DNA of 64,000 bases from Propionibacteriaceae bacterium (lineage in GTDB: Bacteria; Actinomycetota; Actinomycetes; Propionibacteriales; Propionibacteriaceae). Position numbers and translations under genes: made by a program. The DNA lies in assembly GCA_031267645.1 (NCBI GenBank), contig JAIRYW010000021.1, forward strand, positions 62,001 through 126,000, read 5' to 3'. The stretch's first letter is position 1, and every line of letters starts with the position of its first letter. The notes beneath the pieces were generated by a model. The model searched no databases, was not told the origin of the DNA, and saw only the letters and a list, made by a program, of their open reading frames with translations. Positions 36,401 to 42,832 of this stretch are shown here, in pieces.

Positions 36401-39400
36401 CGGCCTTGACCGTGGCCCCAGTCGTGACCGACCCGTGGGGCGGGAGCGTCACCTATGTCTGGCTGGTGGGCGACAGACCGGTCAAATCAGGCCTGGACAC
36501 CGCCGCCAGGTCGTACAGGCCGACTGTGGGAGACCTGGACCAACAGATCACGGTCCAGGTCACGGCCACGTTGGCCGGGCGCATCGACGCGGTCAACCAA
36601 TCCGATCCGGTCACCGTGGCCGCCTCCGATCAGTTATCGGTCGGCCAGCCGGTCATCGCCGGCGACCCCATGGTGGGCTCAGTTTTGACGGTCGTCCCGG
36701 TCGGGACGCAACCCAGCGGTGGGACGGTCACCTACACCTGGCTGGCGGACGGGGTCCCGGTCAGTTCCGGGACCGACACGGCGGCGCGGAGCCACACCCT
36801 GGTCCCGAGTGACGTCGGTCAACAGATCATGGTCCAGGCCTCGGCTGTGTTGGCCGGGTATCGGGACGCGGTCAATGTGTCTGATCCGGTCGTGGTGGTC
36901 GCTTCCGATCAGTTATCGGTCGGTCAGCCGGTCATCTCTGGTGAGCCCATGGTGGGCTCAGTTTTGACGGTCGTTCCGGTTGGGACCGTCCCGGTTGGTG
37001 GGATGGTCACCTACACCTGGCTGGTGGACGGTTCGGTGATCGGATCGGGGGATTGGTTGACCGCTCGTAATCACACTCCGACGGCTGGTGAGGTCGGTCG
37101 AGTGATCACGGTCCAGGTCACGGCCCGGTTGGCTGGGTACGAGGACGCGGTCAACGTGTCTGATCCGGTCACAGTGGTCGCTTCCGATCAACTGTCGGTC
37201 AGTCAGCCGGTGATCGGCGGAACCCCCATGGTGGGTTCCGTGCTGACGGTCGCCCCGGTCGTCACCAGTCCGGCGGGTGGGACGGTCACCTACACCTGGT
37301 CAGTGGGCGGTGTCCCGGTCAGTTCCGGGACTGACCCGGCGGCGCGGACTTATATTCCGGCGGTCGGTGATCTCGGTCAACAGATCGTGGTCCAGGTCTC
37401 GGCCCGGTTGGCTGGGTACGAGGACGCGGTCAACCGGTCCGACCCTGTCACGGTGGTCGTTTCTGATCAGTTGTCGGTCGGGCGACCGGTGATCGCTGGA
37501 TCGCCTCGGCCTGGTTCGGCTTTGATGGTCGATGAGGTCGTCACCGTGCCGGTTGGTGGAGTGGTCACCTACACCTGGTCAATGGGCGGCGTCCCGGTCA
37601 ACTCGGGGGCCGACGCGGCGGCGCGGAGCTACACCCCGACGGCCGGTGATCTCGGTCGACAGATGGTGGTCCAGGTCTCGGCTGTGTTGGCCGGTTATCA
37701 GGACGCGGTCAACGTGTCTGATCCGGTCACGGTGATCGCTTCTGATCAGTTGTCGGTCGGTCAGCCTGTCATCGCTGGTGAACCGCGTGTGGGTTCCGTG
37801 CTGACGGTCGATGAGGTGGTGACGGACCCGGTTGGTGGGACGGTCACCTACAGTTGGCGGGCGGACGGGGTCGAGCTGAAGTCAGGCGTCAATGCGGCGG
37901 CGCGGAGCTACATCCTGGTCCCGAGTGACGTCGGCCAACAGATCACGGTCCAGGTCGCGGCCACGTTGGCCGGGTATCGGGACGCGGTCAACGTGTCCGA
38001 CCCGGTCAGGGTGGTCGCTTCTGATCAGTTGTCGGTCGGTCAGCCGGTCATCTCTGGTGGGCCCATGGTGGGTTCCACGTTGACGGTCGCCCCGGTCGTC
38101 ACCAGTCCGGCGGGTGGGACGGTCACCTACAGCTGGCGGGCGGACGGGGTCGAGTTGAAGTCCGGTGTCGATGCGGCGGCGCGGAGCCACATCCTGGTCC
38201 CGAGTGACGTCGGCCAACAGATCACGGTCCAGGTCACGGCCACGTTGGCCGGGTATCAAGACGCCGTCAACGGGTCCGACCCGGTCACGGTGATCGCTTC
38301 CGATCAGTTGTCGGTCGGTAAACCGATCATTGTTGGATCTCCTAGGCCGGGTTCCCTGTTGACTGTCGGCGAGGTCGTCACCGTCCCGTCCGGTGGGGTG
38401 GTCGTCTACACCTGGTCGGTGGGCGGTGTCCTGGTCAGTTCCGGGGCCGGCGCGGGGGCGCGGAGCTACACCCCGACGGCCGGTGGCCTCGGTCAGGAGA
38501 TCGTGGTCCAGGTCTCGGCCGCTTTGGCCGGGCACATCGACGCGGTCAACGTGTCCGACCCGGTCAGAGTGGTCGCTTCCGACCAGTTGTCGGTCGCCAA
38601 ACCTGTCATCGTTGGCGAGCCCAGCGTGGGTTCCGTCTTGACGGTCGACGAGGTCACGACCGATCCGCCTGGTGGGGCGGTCGTCTACACCTGGTCTGTG
38701 GGCGGTGTCCCGGTCAACTCGGGGGCCGACGCGGCGGCGCGGAGCTACACCCCGTCCGTCGGTGACGTCGGCGAACAAGTCACGGTCCAGGTCACGGCCA
38801 CGTTGGCCGGCTATCAGGACGCCGTCAGTCTGTCCGCTCCGGTCACGGTGGTCGCGGTTCCTCCGCCCAGCTCCGCCAAGGCTGTGACAGCTGTGGCGGC
38901 GCCGGCCGGCGCGCGTGTCAACGGTCTGAGGATCGAGGCGAACGTGGCCAGCGGCCTGACCAGGCAACTGATCGACGTCACGGTGAGCGCGGCCGCGACC
39001 TGGCAGCTTTGCGACGACCAGGCCTGCGTCGGGCCGATCGCGGATCGCACCATGACATTGGCGGTGGGAGAGAACACCGCCTACCTCGAAATCAGCGCGG
39101 AGGACGGCAGCCGCCAGATCTACACCGTGGTGGTGACGCGGGCCAACCGGGCTCTGGTGGTGGCGGCCGTCAAATCGCCGCCGGCCCAGACCGCCTACAC
39201 GGTCGGCCAAGCGCTCGACTTGACCGGACTGGTCGTCACCCTGTCCTACGACGACGGGGCTGACGAAGAGGTGGAACAGGCCGGCTTGGCCGCCAGGGGT
39301 CTGGCCACCAGCCTGGCCCACGGCGCCGCCTTGGCGGCCGAGCACGACGGCCACGTCCTGACGCTGACCGGCGCCGGACTGGCCACCAGCCCCGTCCTGG

Positions 39401-39672
39401 CGACACTGGCTGTGGCCGCCGCAGTCATTTGCCCGGCCGGCCAGCAGTGGGATCCCGGCCTGGGCCAGTGCGTGGCCGATTCCACTGAACCGACCACACC
39501 CGCGGCGCCGGATCCGACCGGCCCGGGCCGGAGCGGTCTCCCCTACACCGGCTCAGTCGATGGCCAGCTGGCCGGCCTAGCGCTGTTGCTGGTGGCGGCG
39601 GGAGCGGCGGTGGTGCTGTCACGGCGGCGCCGGCGGTTCAGCGGCGGGCGAAACCTGAAACCGACCAGTTAG
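30433..39672 (+). CDS. Giant LPXTG-anchored surface protein with about 29 Ig-like tandem repeats
   Basis: 3,079 residues, GTG start 5 nt after TAAGGAG. Signal peptide at 1-32 ('IAYLTAFALAAMVVPWAAAPPAA'). From about residue 84 to 2810 there are about 29 repeats of 90-100 residues with consensus: PVI.G.P.VGS.LTV, then GG.VTYTWL.DG..V.SG, AARSYTP, D.GKQI.V.V.A.LAGY, S.PVTV. This is the beta-sandwich repeat common in actinobacterial wall proteins. Then follow a Cys-containing cadherin-like domain (about 2815-2905), a Big_3-like Ig domain ('VKSPPAQTAYTVGQALDLTGLVVTLSYDDG'), a short 'CPAGQQWDPGLGQCV' motif, sorting signal LPYTG at 3036-3040, a membrane helix and Arg-rich tail. Sortase would link it to peptidoglycan. 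Adhesion or spacer role is inferred; no enzymatic domain is seen. Confidence 0.9.
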   Translation: MSRSPRQIAYLTAFALAAMVVPWAAAPPAAVGDEPSLVAEEPRTDLPTPVDAAKAVSVRVSAEPTGQASAQNGSGPFVVMAADQVLITAPVILGQAEVGATLSVDPVSTDPESAVVLYAWLVDGLPVKQGTGSEARSWTPTLSDLGKEIVVRVTAVSEGHSTAVAESVVVTVGVVQPQISGDPRVGSELTVAAASDVPAGWTATYTWLRDDGVELRSGTDQAARAYTPAVADVGKQITVVVSLAGAGLTAAAESDPVQIGLGILAIDRPGWSATPRVDQQLAIWKYASRPAHAQVTYSLLLDDQEVWSTVTGSTAGLLYYTPTGQQLGQSAVLRLSAALDGYATVVTESDPLTVLPGQFGLTRPQIGGDPMVGGVLTAGLTGAPSDATLTYTWLADGAVIQSGAGADQHTVRPADSGKAIQVRVAAEMPNYTPATSTLSPPVLAGQPWVGQPVAAIRSSATATTGAPGTALQIQPEGHPSQFQAAPVVALPPGGTIVYTWLADGVPTTSPSIADGATSGTFEQMSWFQIGPEHAGRELTVRATATWDDLPQAVSESAPVAIDPAVIEAIAPVIFANYGVGETIRVGPSNFTPNGISPSPSRTFEWLVDGVVVKTGLETFYDGYDARAYTVRLEDLGKEITVRLTVASEGYQSIPATSAAIIGGDLTIAPAVISGVPKPGSLLLCNDPVASLYGGETTFTWLVDGVVMKSGTIRGSADSPRAYRPTVADVGKSVVVRLENRLAGHIVAVSETEPIVVLPGDSWVDRPVILGQPRVGAASTVDQVATSNADATVAYTWLVGGRPVKSGTDAAARTYTPAPGEAGERLTVRVLATETGYAPAENQSEPVTVLSDDQLTVDRPVISGAAQVGGTLTVAQVATSPIGGAVTYNWLADGVTVQSGTDPQARSYTPVAGDLFKQVTVRVTAALAGRTEAVSQSTPVVIEPADVFTVERPVIEGVVRAGAALEVSPVQTSPAGGAVVYNWLVDGVAVKSGDGPDARSYRPAGGDVGHLLSVRVQATAPGQVRATAESDPVTIGAGTLTIGQPWFEGYPNPGGSLSARTPESDPPGADLSYSWLLDGVVAQPWVQYMPNRYAPTEADTGKELVLRVVARMDGHTTSVAESDPVEIGLPLLRIFKVFSLQPFPFRVGATVTAGQVMLYDEAPAGVPVTYTYSWLIGGEERQTGDGVAAASYTPVPADVGQTISLRVTASAPGRTSVPYTLTTVTLIQPGWLGVGQPVISGDPRVGSSLTVEEATTTPAGVQVTYLWYADEQLRKSGSDATARSYTPDVDDLGRDITVRVAAESTGHAPAQATSDPVMVMAGSLTVDRLVISGDPRMGSELTVAAVATDPSGAVVTYSWLVDGVTVRSGTGAAARSYTPVPEDVGADVWVEAAATLAGHEAARSQSQPVKIVASNQLMIETPVIIGFPKAGVDVEVGAAVTTPDYAMPWVHYYWLVDGEVRASSDLISQIWAYRLDPADVGKPVQVRITAELGGFEDAEAYSAPVTILPSNQLEVAPPTFYRESVVGSELLVNPVMTSPEGASIHLTWLVGGQEVMSGPYETASSYHLRGSAYGEDIVVVASATKDGCLPGQSESEPIRVGLGAMTVGQPVIGGDIQIGGRLTVGQVATTPDDGAQVTYTWLVGGRPVHSGVGAAGLSYTAAAADFGQVVEVRALAQATGYFDAVSQSVPVTLAASDQLTVDQPVISGDPRVGGSLAIDPVATSPLGGEVLYEWLVGGASVRSGSWLTTRTYSPVVGDLGQVVTVRAVATLTGYNQTMIESDPVTVLGAEELMVGQPVISGVPKVGSGLAVDEVATDPSGGTVTYTWLANGVVVKSGTDSAARSYLPLAGDIGKQIVVEAAAQLDGYESALSTSDGVTVAAGDLAVGRPVISGDRRAGSTLTVEPVETDPDGGAVTYRWLADGLEVGSGPYADASRHSLTADDVGKEIVVEVSATLAGHNDAVNRSEPVLIAAGNMTVGRPVIVGSPRVGAALTVAPVVTDPWGGSVTYVWLVGDRPVKSGLDTAARSYRPTVGDLDQQITVQVTATLAGRIDAVNQSDPVTVAASDQLSVGQPVIAGDPMVGSVLTVVPVGTQPSGGTVTYTWLADGVPVSSGTDTAARSHTLVPSDVGQQIMVQASAVLAGYRDAVNVSDPVVVVASDQLSVGQPVISGEPMVGSVLTVVPVGTVPVGGMVTYTWLVDGSVIGSGDWLTARNHTPTAGEVGRVITVQVTARLAGYEDAVNVSDPVTVVASDQLSVSQPVIGGTPMVGSVLTVAPVVTSPAGGTVTYTWSVGGVPVSSGTDPAARTYIPAVGDLGQQIVVQVSARLAGYEDAVNRSDPVTVVVSDQLSVGRPVIAGSPRPGSALMVDEVVTVPVGGVVTYTWSMGGVPVNSGADAAARSYTPTAGDLGRQMVVQVSAVLAGYQDAVNVSDPVTVIASDQLSVGQPVIAGEPRVGSVLTVDEVVTDPVGGTVTYSWRADGVELKSGVNAAARSYILVPSDVGQQITVQVAATLAGYRDAVNVSDPVRVVASDQLSVGQPVISGGPMVGSTLTVAPVVTSPAGGTVTYSWRADGVELKSGVDAAARSHILVPSDVGQQITVQVTATLAGYQDAVNGSDPVTVIASDQLSVGKPIIVGSPRPGSLLTVGEVVTVPSGGVVVYTWSVGGVLVSSGAGAGARSYTPTAGGLGQEIVVQVSAALAGHIDAVNVSDPVRVVASDQLSVAKPVIVGEPSVGSVLTVDEVTTDPPGGAVVYTWSVGGVPVNSGADAAARSYTPSVGDVGEQVTVQVTATLAGYQDAVSLSAPVTVVAVPPPSSAKAVTAVAAPAGARVNGLRIEANVASGLTRQLIDVTVSAAATWQLCDDQACVGPIADRTMTLAVGENTAYLEISAEDGSRQIYTVVVTRANRALVVAAVKSPPAQTAYTVGQALDLTGLVVTLSYDDGADEEVEQAGLAARGLATSLAHGAALAAEHDGHVLTLTGAGLATSPVLATLAVAAAVICPAGQQWDPGLGQCVADSTEPTTPAAPDPTGPGRSGLPYTGSVDGQLAGLALLLVAAGAAVVLSRRRRRFSGGRNLKPTS
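36631..38862 (+). repeat. Homogeneous block of eight 279-bp tandem repeats in the surface-protein gene
   Basis: Units begin at 36631, 36910, 37189, 37468, 37747, 38026, 38305 and 38584, each with CAG/CAA-(T/C)T(A/G)-TCG-GTC for QLSV, exactly 279 bp (93 codons) apart. Earlier repeats vary from about 86 to 117 codons and are much more diverged. The last block uses more T-ending Gly, Val, Ala and Ser codons than the rest of the gene. Confidence 0.9.
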
Positions 39673-39758
39673 AGGGGACCGGCGGGATGCTGGCCGCGCG
39701 AGAGAATCCGGCGCCGACGTCCCGAGCGGACGGAAGCCGGCTCGGCGCGGCCTGAGCC

Positions 39759-39788
39759 GCCGGCGCCGGCCACCGCTCCGGCGCCGGC
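39759..39788 (+). terminator. Candidate terminator hairpin after the giant gene
   Basis: Perfect 11-bp arms GCCGGCGCCGG / CCGGCGCCGGC with an 8-nt loop, about 90 nt after the stop. No T-run follows. Confidence 0.4.
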
Positions 39789-39830
39789 TGTTGGTCCGCG
39801 CTGAGCCGGCCGGGCCAGGCTTCTTCTGAG

Positions 39831-39836
39831 TACAAT
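39831..39836 (+). promoter_or_regulatory. -10-like box upstream of the YbaN gene
   Basis: TACAAT, 45 nt before the ATG at 39882. No convincing -35 box at the right distance. Confidence 0.3.
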
Positions 39837-39881
39837 CACAACGAGCGCCCGCTCCAGACGTCCAGTCGAACGAGGCGAATA

Positions 39882-40535
39882 ATGGCATTTCAGGCCAAAG
39901 CCCTGGTCAGGCCACTGCTGGTGGCCGGTGGGCTGGTCTGCGTTGGAGTGGGGACCGTCGGCGTGTTCGTGCCGCTCCTCCCGACCGCGCCGTTCTACCT
40001 GTTGGCCGCCGCCGCCTTCGCCCGCAGCTCCACCCGCTTCCACCGCTGGTTCCTGTCCACCAAGCTCTACCGGGACCACCTGGCGGGTTTCGTGGCCAAC
40101 CGCGCCATGACGATGCGCACCAAGTTGAGCATCTGTCTGCCTGTCACGGCCATGCTGGCGGTGGCCTTCTGGCTGGCCCCGAATTGGCACGTCCGGGTGG
40201 TGATAGCGCTGGTCGCCGCCGCCAAATGGTATTACTTCCTGGCCCGCATCAAGACCATCCCGGCGCCGGACTCGGCCCGGCTGGACCAGGCCGCCCTCGG
40301 CCCTCGACCGCCTCGTCAAGGGCCAGCTGGCGGTTCTAGCGTTGTCGCTGGCGGTGGTGGTGGCGACGCTGTCGTAGCACCGCCGGCGGATCGATTGGAC
40401 CCGCCAGTTGGCGGGCCTGGCGGCGCTGGCTCCGCCTCCGGGTTGACCGGCGAGTTCGGCTTCCGGGTCGGCCCCGCCGTTCTGGACGGGTATGCCGTCG
40501 CCGTTCAGGCTGGGGATGGGCGGCCTGGTGAGTGA
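39882..40535 (+). CDS. YbaN (DUF454) inner-membrane protein with an aberrant C-terminal tail
   Basis: 217 residues. The first ~127 are a complete DUF454 protein: 'LLVAGGLVCVGVGTVGVFVPLLPTAPFYLLAAAAFARSS', 'FLSTKLYRDHLAGFVANRAMTMRTK', then two hydrophobic segments ending 'WYYFLARIKTIP'. Family members end here. The remaining ~90 residues are Gly/Pro/Ala low complexity and are read out of frame from DNA that resembles the giant gene's anchor-coding sequence. The tail is therefore likely a recent read-through after loss of the original stop. The function of DUF454 proteins is unknown. Confidence 0.75.
   Translation: MAFQAKALVRPLLVAGGLVCVGVGTVGVFVPLLPTAPFYLLAAAAFARSSTRFHRWFLSTKLYRDHLAGFVANRAMTMRTKLSICLPVTAMLAVAFWLAPNWHVRVVIALVAAAKWYYFLARIKTIPAPDSARLDQAALGPRPPRQGPAGGSSVVAGGGGGDAVVAPPADRLDPPVGGPGGAGSASGLTGEFGFRVGPAVLDGYAVAVQAGDGRPGE
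40321..40392 (+). pseudogene. Possible remnant of an LPXTG-protein membrane anchor
   Basis: Frame +1 at 40321 reads GQLAVLALSLAVVVATLS-stop-HRRR and aligns with GQLAGLALLLVAAGAAVVLSRRRRR encoded at 39562-39636; DNA identity is obvious in GGCCAGCTGGC, CTAGCG and CGCCGGCGG. An in-frame stop (TAG at 40375) and absence of an LPXTG motif upstream indicate decay. It overlaps the YbaN tail in a different frame. Confidence 0.4.
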
Positions 40536-40890
40536 CCTGACTGGTTTGCCCGAGATCGGCCGGGTCACCGCCGCCCAGCTGCAAGCGGTCGGCATCCCCG
40601 ATGCGGCCACTTTGCGTCGGGTCGGCGCGCGGGAGGCGTTCTCGCGTATCCGCGCCGAACTCGACCCCGGCGCTTGTGTCCGCTTGTTGACTGGGCTCGA
40701 GTGCGCGGTCCGAGGCGTGTCCGCCCGCACGCTCAGCGAACAGGACCGAGCCGATTCGCGCGACTGGTTCCGCGCTCTCAGCCGCCTGGAGGCTCGTCCG
40801 CGTCCCGGGGCCGCCGTCGATCCAGCGGCTGATCGTTTCGCCTTCTCCGACGGTGAGCGCGTGGTCGTGATCGAGCGGATCGACGGCTGA
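40528..40890 (+). CDS. TfoX C-terminal-domain (helix-hairpin-helix) protein
   Basis: 120 residues from GTG 40528 (ATG 40516 is an alternative). 'LTGLPEIGRVTAAQLQAVGIPDAATLRRVGAREAFSRIRAEL' followed by 'LTGLECAVRGVSARTLSEQDRADSRDWFRAL' is the TfoX_C domain, a helix-hairpin-helix unit found alone in many actinobacteria. The last 30 residues are unrelated. It overlaps the YbaN stop. Role unknown; a DNA- or protein-binding adaptor is possible. Confidence 0.75.
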   Translation: MSDLTGLPEIGRVTAAQLQAVGIPDAATLRRVGAREAFSRIRAELDPGACVRLLTGLECAVRGVSARTLSEQDRADSRDWFRALSRLEARPRPGAAVDPAADRFAFSDGERVVVIERIDG

Positions 40891-41339
40891 GGGGCAGGCC
40901 TTCTGGGTCGACCTTCAGACCAGTGCCCAAGGGGAGTGGGAGCGGCGGGGCGAGTCCCACCAGTTCGGCCACCTCGCCGGTTTTCAGTGGCAGGCCGGCT
41001 TGTCGCATCCGTTCCAAGATGGTGGCGGCGGTCTTGGGCAGCCCGCTGGCGCCGTGGGCACGACCAACCCACTGTCGGTGCATCGGGCCATAGCTTCGCG
41101 AGGCCAGATGGCTGAGGGACTAGTGGCCGGTTCGGCTTCCAGACGACGACTGGCGGAATGAGAGGTCAGACGGAAAGATGAAACCCCGGCCGCTTGCACC
41201 GCTCGAGGCGGGAGAGGCGAATCCGGGGATTACGTTGTCATTGTGCCACTTCCGCCGGCCGCCATCAAAGCGGCTCACGTCGCCGCGCTCCAGCGTGCGG
41301 CGTCCGTTCAACGCTTCTGGTGGCAAAGCCGCGGCGAGG
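40891..41339. other. Gene-poor stretch with probable gene remnants
   Basis: About 450 bp with only short overlapping frames. On the minus strand at about 40900-41083 a frame encodes 'LPKTAATILERMRQAGLPLKTGEVAELVGL', which resembles a winged-helix segment but lacks a complete domain. I see no intact gene, promoter or RNA here. Confidence 0.4.
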
Positions 41340-41594
41340 GCCGTCCAGTCCCGTTACAACCGAGTATGGGTGTTGGCGCAGCTGCGGGCCGTCCGATTCC
41401 TGCGCAATCGCTGCGCTCATCACGAACCGCTGATCCACGGTTTTCCTCTGCCCGGCCAAGCGCGGCGCATGGGCGCGGTGGAAGGTGTTGAGACGTACAT
41501 GCGTGTCCTGGATATGCTCGACCGCGACCTGGCCGACTGGATGGTCGATGACTCGGCTGTCGGTGACATCATCGCCCACCGGCCACATATCTAA
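41340..41594 (+). pseudogene. 3' remnant of an Abi-family (abortive infection, HEPN) gene
   Basis: The frame encodes 'NRVWVLAQLRAVRFLRNRCAHHEPLIHG' and ends 'VETYMRVLDMLDRDLADWMVDDSAVGDIIAHRP'. RNRCAHHEP is the Rx4-6H motif of Abi_2-like HEPN ribonucleases, which normally have about 200 further residues upstream. Sequence 5' of 41340 in this frame has no family resemblance, so the gene seems truncated. It could have been part of a phage-defence gene. Confidence 0.55.
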
Positions 41595-41615
41595 GCGTCT
41601 TCCGGCGCTTTGCCC

Positions 41616-41625
41616 AACGTTTTCA
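41616..41625 (+). promoter_or_regulatory. LacI operator-like site upstream of its own gene
   Basis: AACGTTTTCA, between a TTTGCC -35-like box (41609-41614) and TACGCT -10-like box (41632-41637). The same decamer occurs twice before the transporter operon at 42691 and 42742. Confidence 0.55.
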
Positions 41626-41631
41626 TTTCGG

Positions 41632-41637
41632 TACGCT
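41632..41637 (+). promoter_or_regulatory. -10 box of a likely leaderless LacI-gene promoter
   Basis: TACGCT ends 6 nt before ATG 41644; a TTTGCC -35-like box is 17 bp upstream. Confidence 0.45.
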
Positions 41638-41643
41638 GGGCCC

Positions 41644-42666
41644 ATGGCGCAGACGAACCACCGTCCGCCGGTGTTATCCGACGTGGCGCGGGAGGCCGGC
41701 GTGTCGGTGCCGACGGTGTCGCGTGTGCTGACCGGGTCGACGCCGGTCAGCGAGGCCAAACGACAGGCGGTGGCGGAGGCGATCGAGCGTTTGGGTTATC
41801 GTCCCAACGCCGCCGCCCGGGCGCTGGTCTCGGGCCGGCGCTCGATGATCGCGGTGCTGGCCGGGCGCACCAGCGACCCTGGCTCGGCCGGGACCATCCA
41901 AGGCATCGTCGATGTCGCCCGCGAGGTGGACTTCAACGTGGTGATCACCGTGGTCGAGGACGACGACCCCGGTCACGTCAAGGCGGCCGTGGACCTGGCC
42001 TTGTCCCAGCCGGTGGCCGGGGCCATCGTGCTGGAGTTCGACCGCCCGGGCATGGCGGCGCTGAAAGCTCTGCCGGCCACGCTCCCGGTGACGGTGGCCG
42101 GAGCGACGCCGACCTCGCCCCGCGATGTGCCGGTGTCCTCGCTGGACGCCCGCCAGGCGGCCAAGGAGGCGACCCGTTACCTGCTCGGCTTGGGGCACCG
42201 GACCGTCCACCACATCGGCCGCCCGCCCTCCTCGGGCCCGGCCGGGCGTTCGGCCGGGTGGCGAGAGGCTCTGATCGAGGCGGGGCTGACCCCGTACGGA
42301 GTGCTGCGCGAGCAGGACGATCCGGCCGCCGGCTTCGAGGCGGCCGGCCTGCTGCTGCGCGACCACCCGGACATGACGGCGCTGTTCTGCGCCAATGACA
42401 ATCTGGCGTTCGGGGCGATGCGGCGCATCCTGGAGGCGGGGCTGCGCATCCCTCAGGACATCTCGGTGATGGGTTTCGAGGGGTCCGCGCCCAGCGCCTT
42501 CTGGAATCCGCCGCTCACGACCACGTCGCTGAACTTCGAGCACATCGGCCGCGGCGCGGCGCGGCTGCTGTTCGAGCTGCTGGAGCGGGGGCAGTGCCCC
42601 ATGACCATGACCGGCGCCCCAGAGCTGATCATTCGCGCCTCCACCGCCCCACCGTCCCCGGGCTGA
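41644..42666 (+). CDS. LacI-family transcriptional regulator
   Basis: 340 residues. HTH 'VLSDVAREAGVSVPTVSRVLTGSTPVSEAKRQAVAEAIERLGY' with hinge 'PNAAARALVSGRRS', then effector domain with 'VVITVVEDDDPGHVKAAVDLAL' and 'ALFCANDNLAFGAMRRILEAGLRIPQDISVMGFEG'. The ATG is preceded by a -10 box at leaderless spacing. It lies 166 bp before a sugar ABC operon whose promoter region carries two copies of the site found in its own promoter, so it probably represses both. Confidence 0.9.
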   Translation: MAQTNHRPPVLSDVAREAGVSVPTVSRVLTGSTPVSEAKRQAVAEAIERLGYRPNAAARALVSGRRSMIAVLAGRTSDPGSAGTIQGIVDVAREVDFNVVITVVEDDDPGHVKAAVDLALSQPVAGAIVLEFDRPGMAALKALPATLPVTVAGATPTSPRDVPVSSLDARQAAKEATRYLLGLGHRTVHHIGRPPSSGPAGRSAGWREALIEAGLTPYGVLREQDDPAAGFEAAGLLLRDHPDMTALFCANDNLAFGAMRRILEAGLRIPQDISVMGFEGSAPSAFWNPPLTTTSLNFEHIGRGAARLLFELLERGQCPMTMTGAPELIIRASTAPPSPG

Positions 42667-42690
42667 CCGACGGGGTGCGCCCCACAAGTG

Positions 42691-42704
42691 TGAAAACGTT
42701 ATCA
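42691..42704. promoter_or_regulatory. LacI operator-like site O1 of the sugar/FAD operon
   Basis: TGAAAACGTTATCA, a near-palindrome with central ACGT. Its reverse complement contains AACGTTTTCA. Confidence 0.6.
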
Positions 42705-42737
42705 AACCGTTACGCCCAGCTCTTGCGCGAAAGGTCT

Positions 42738-42751
42738 GATCAACGTTTTCA
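42738..42751. promoter_or_regulatory. LacI operator-like site O2 of the sugar/FAD operon
   Basis: GATCAACGTTTTCA, sharing AACGTTTTCA with the other two sites; its core is 51 bp from O1, about five helical turns. Confidence 0.6.
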
Positions 42752-42832
42752 TAGAAGCAGTCGTCTCACCAGACGGCTCCAGCGGTCGCCGCGGATCCAC
42801 TGCGGGGCCATCGGACGTTCAAAGGAGAACTG

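Noticed and set aside
30682..38862. Repeat array considered as a CRISPR-like or noncoding satellite.
   Set aside because: Units are long, coding in one continuous frame, and have no spacer-like unique segments.
37882..39354. A 490-codon minus-strand frame opposite the repeats.
   Set aside because: Shadow of the repeat array with repeated Asp/Arg-rich peptides and no independent signals.
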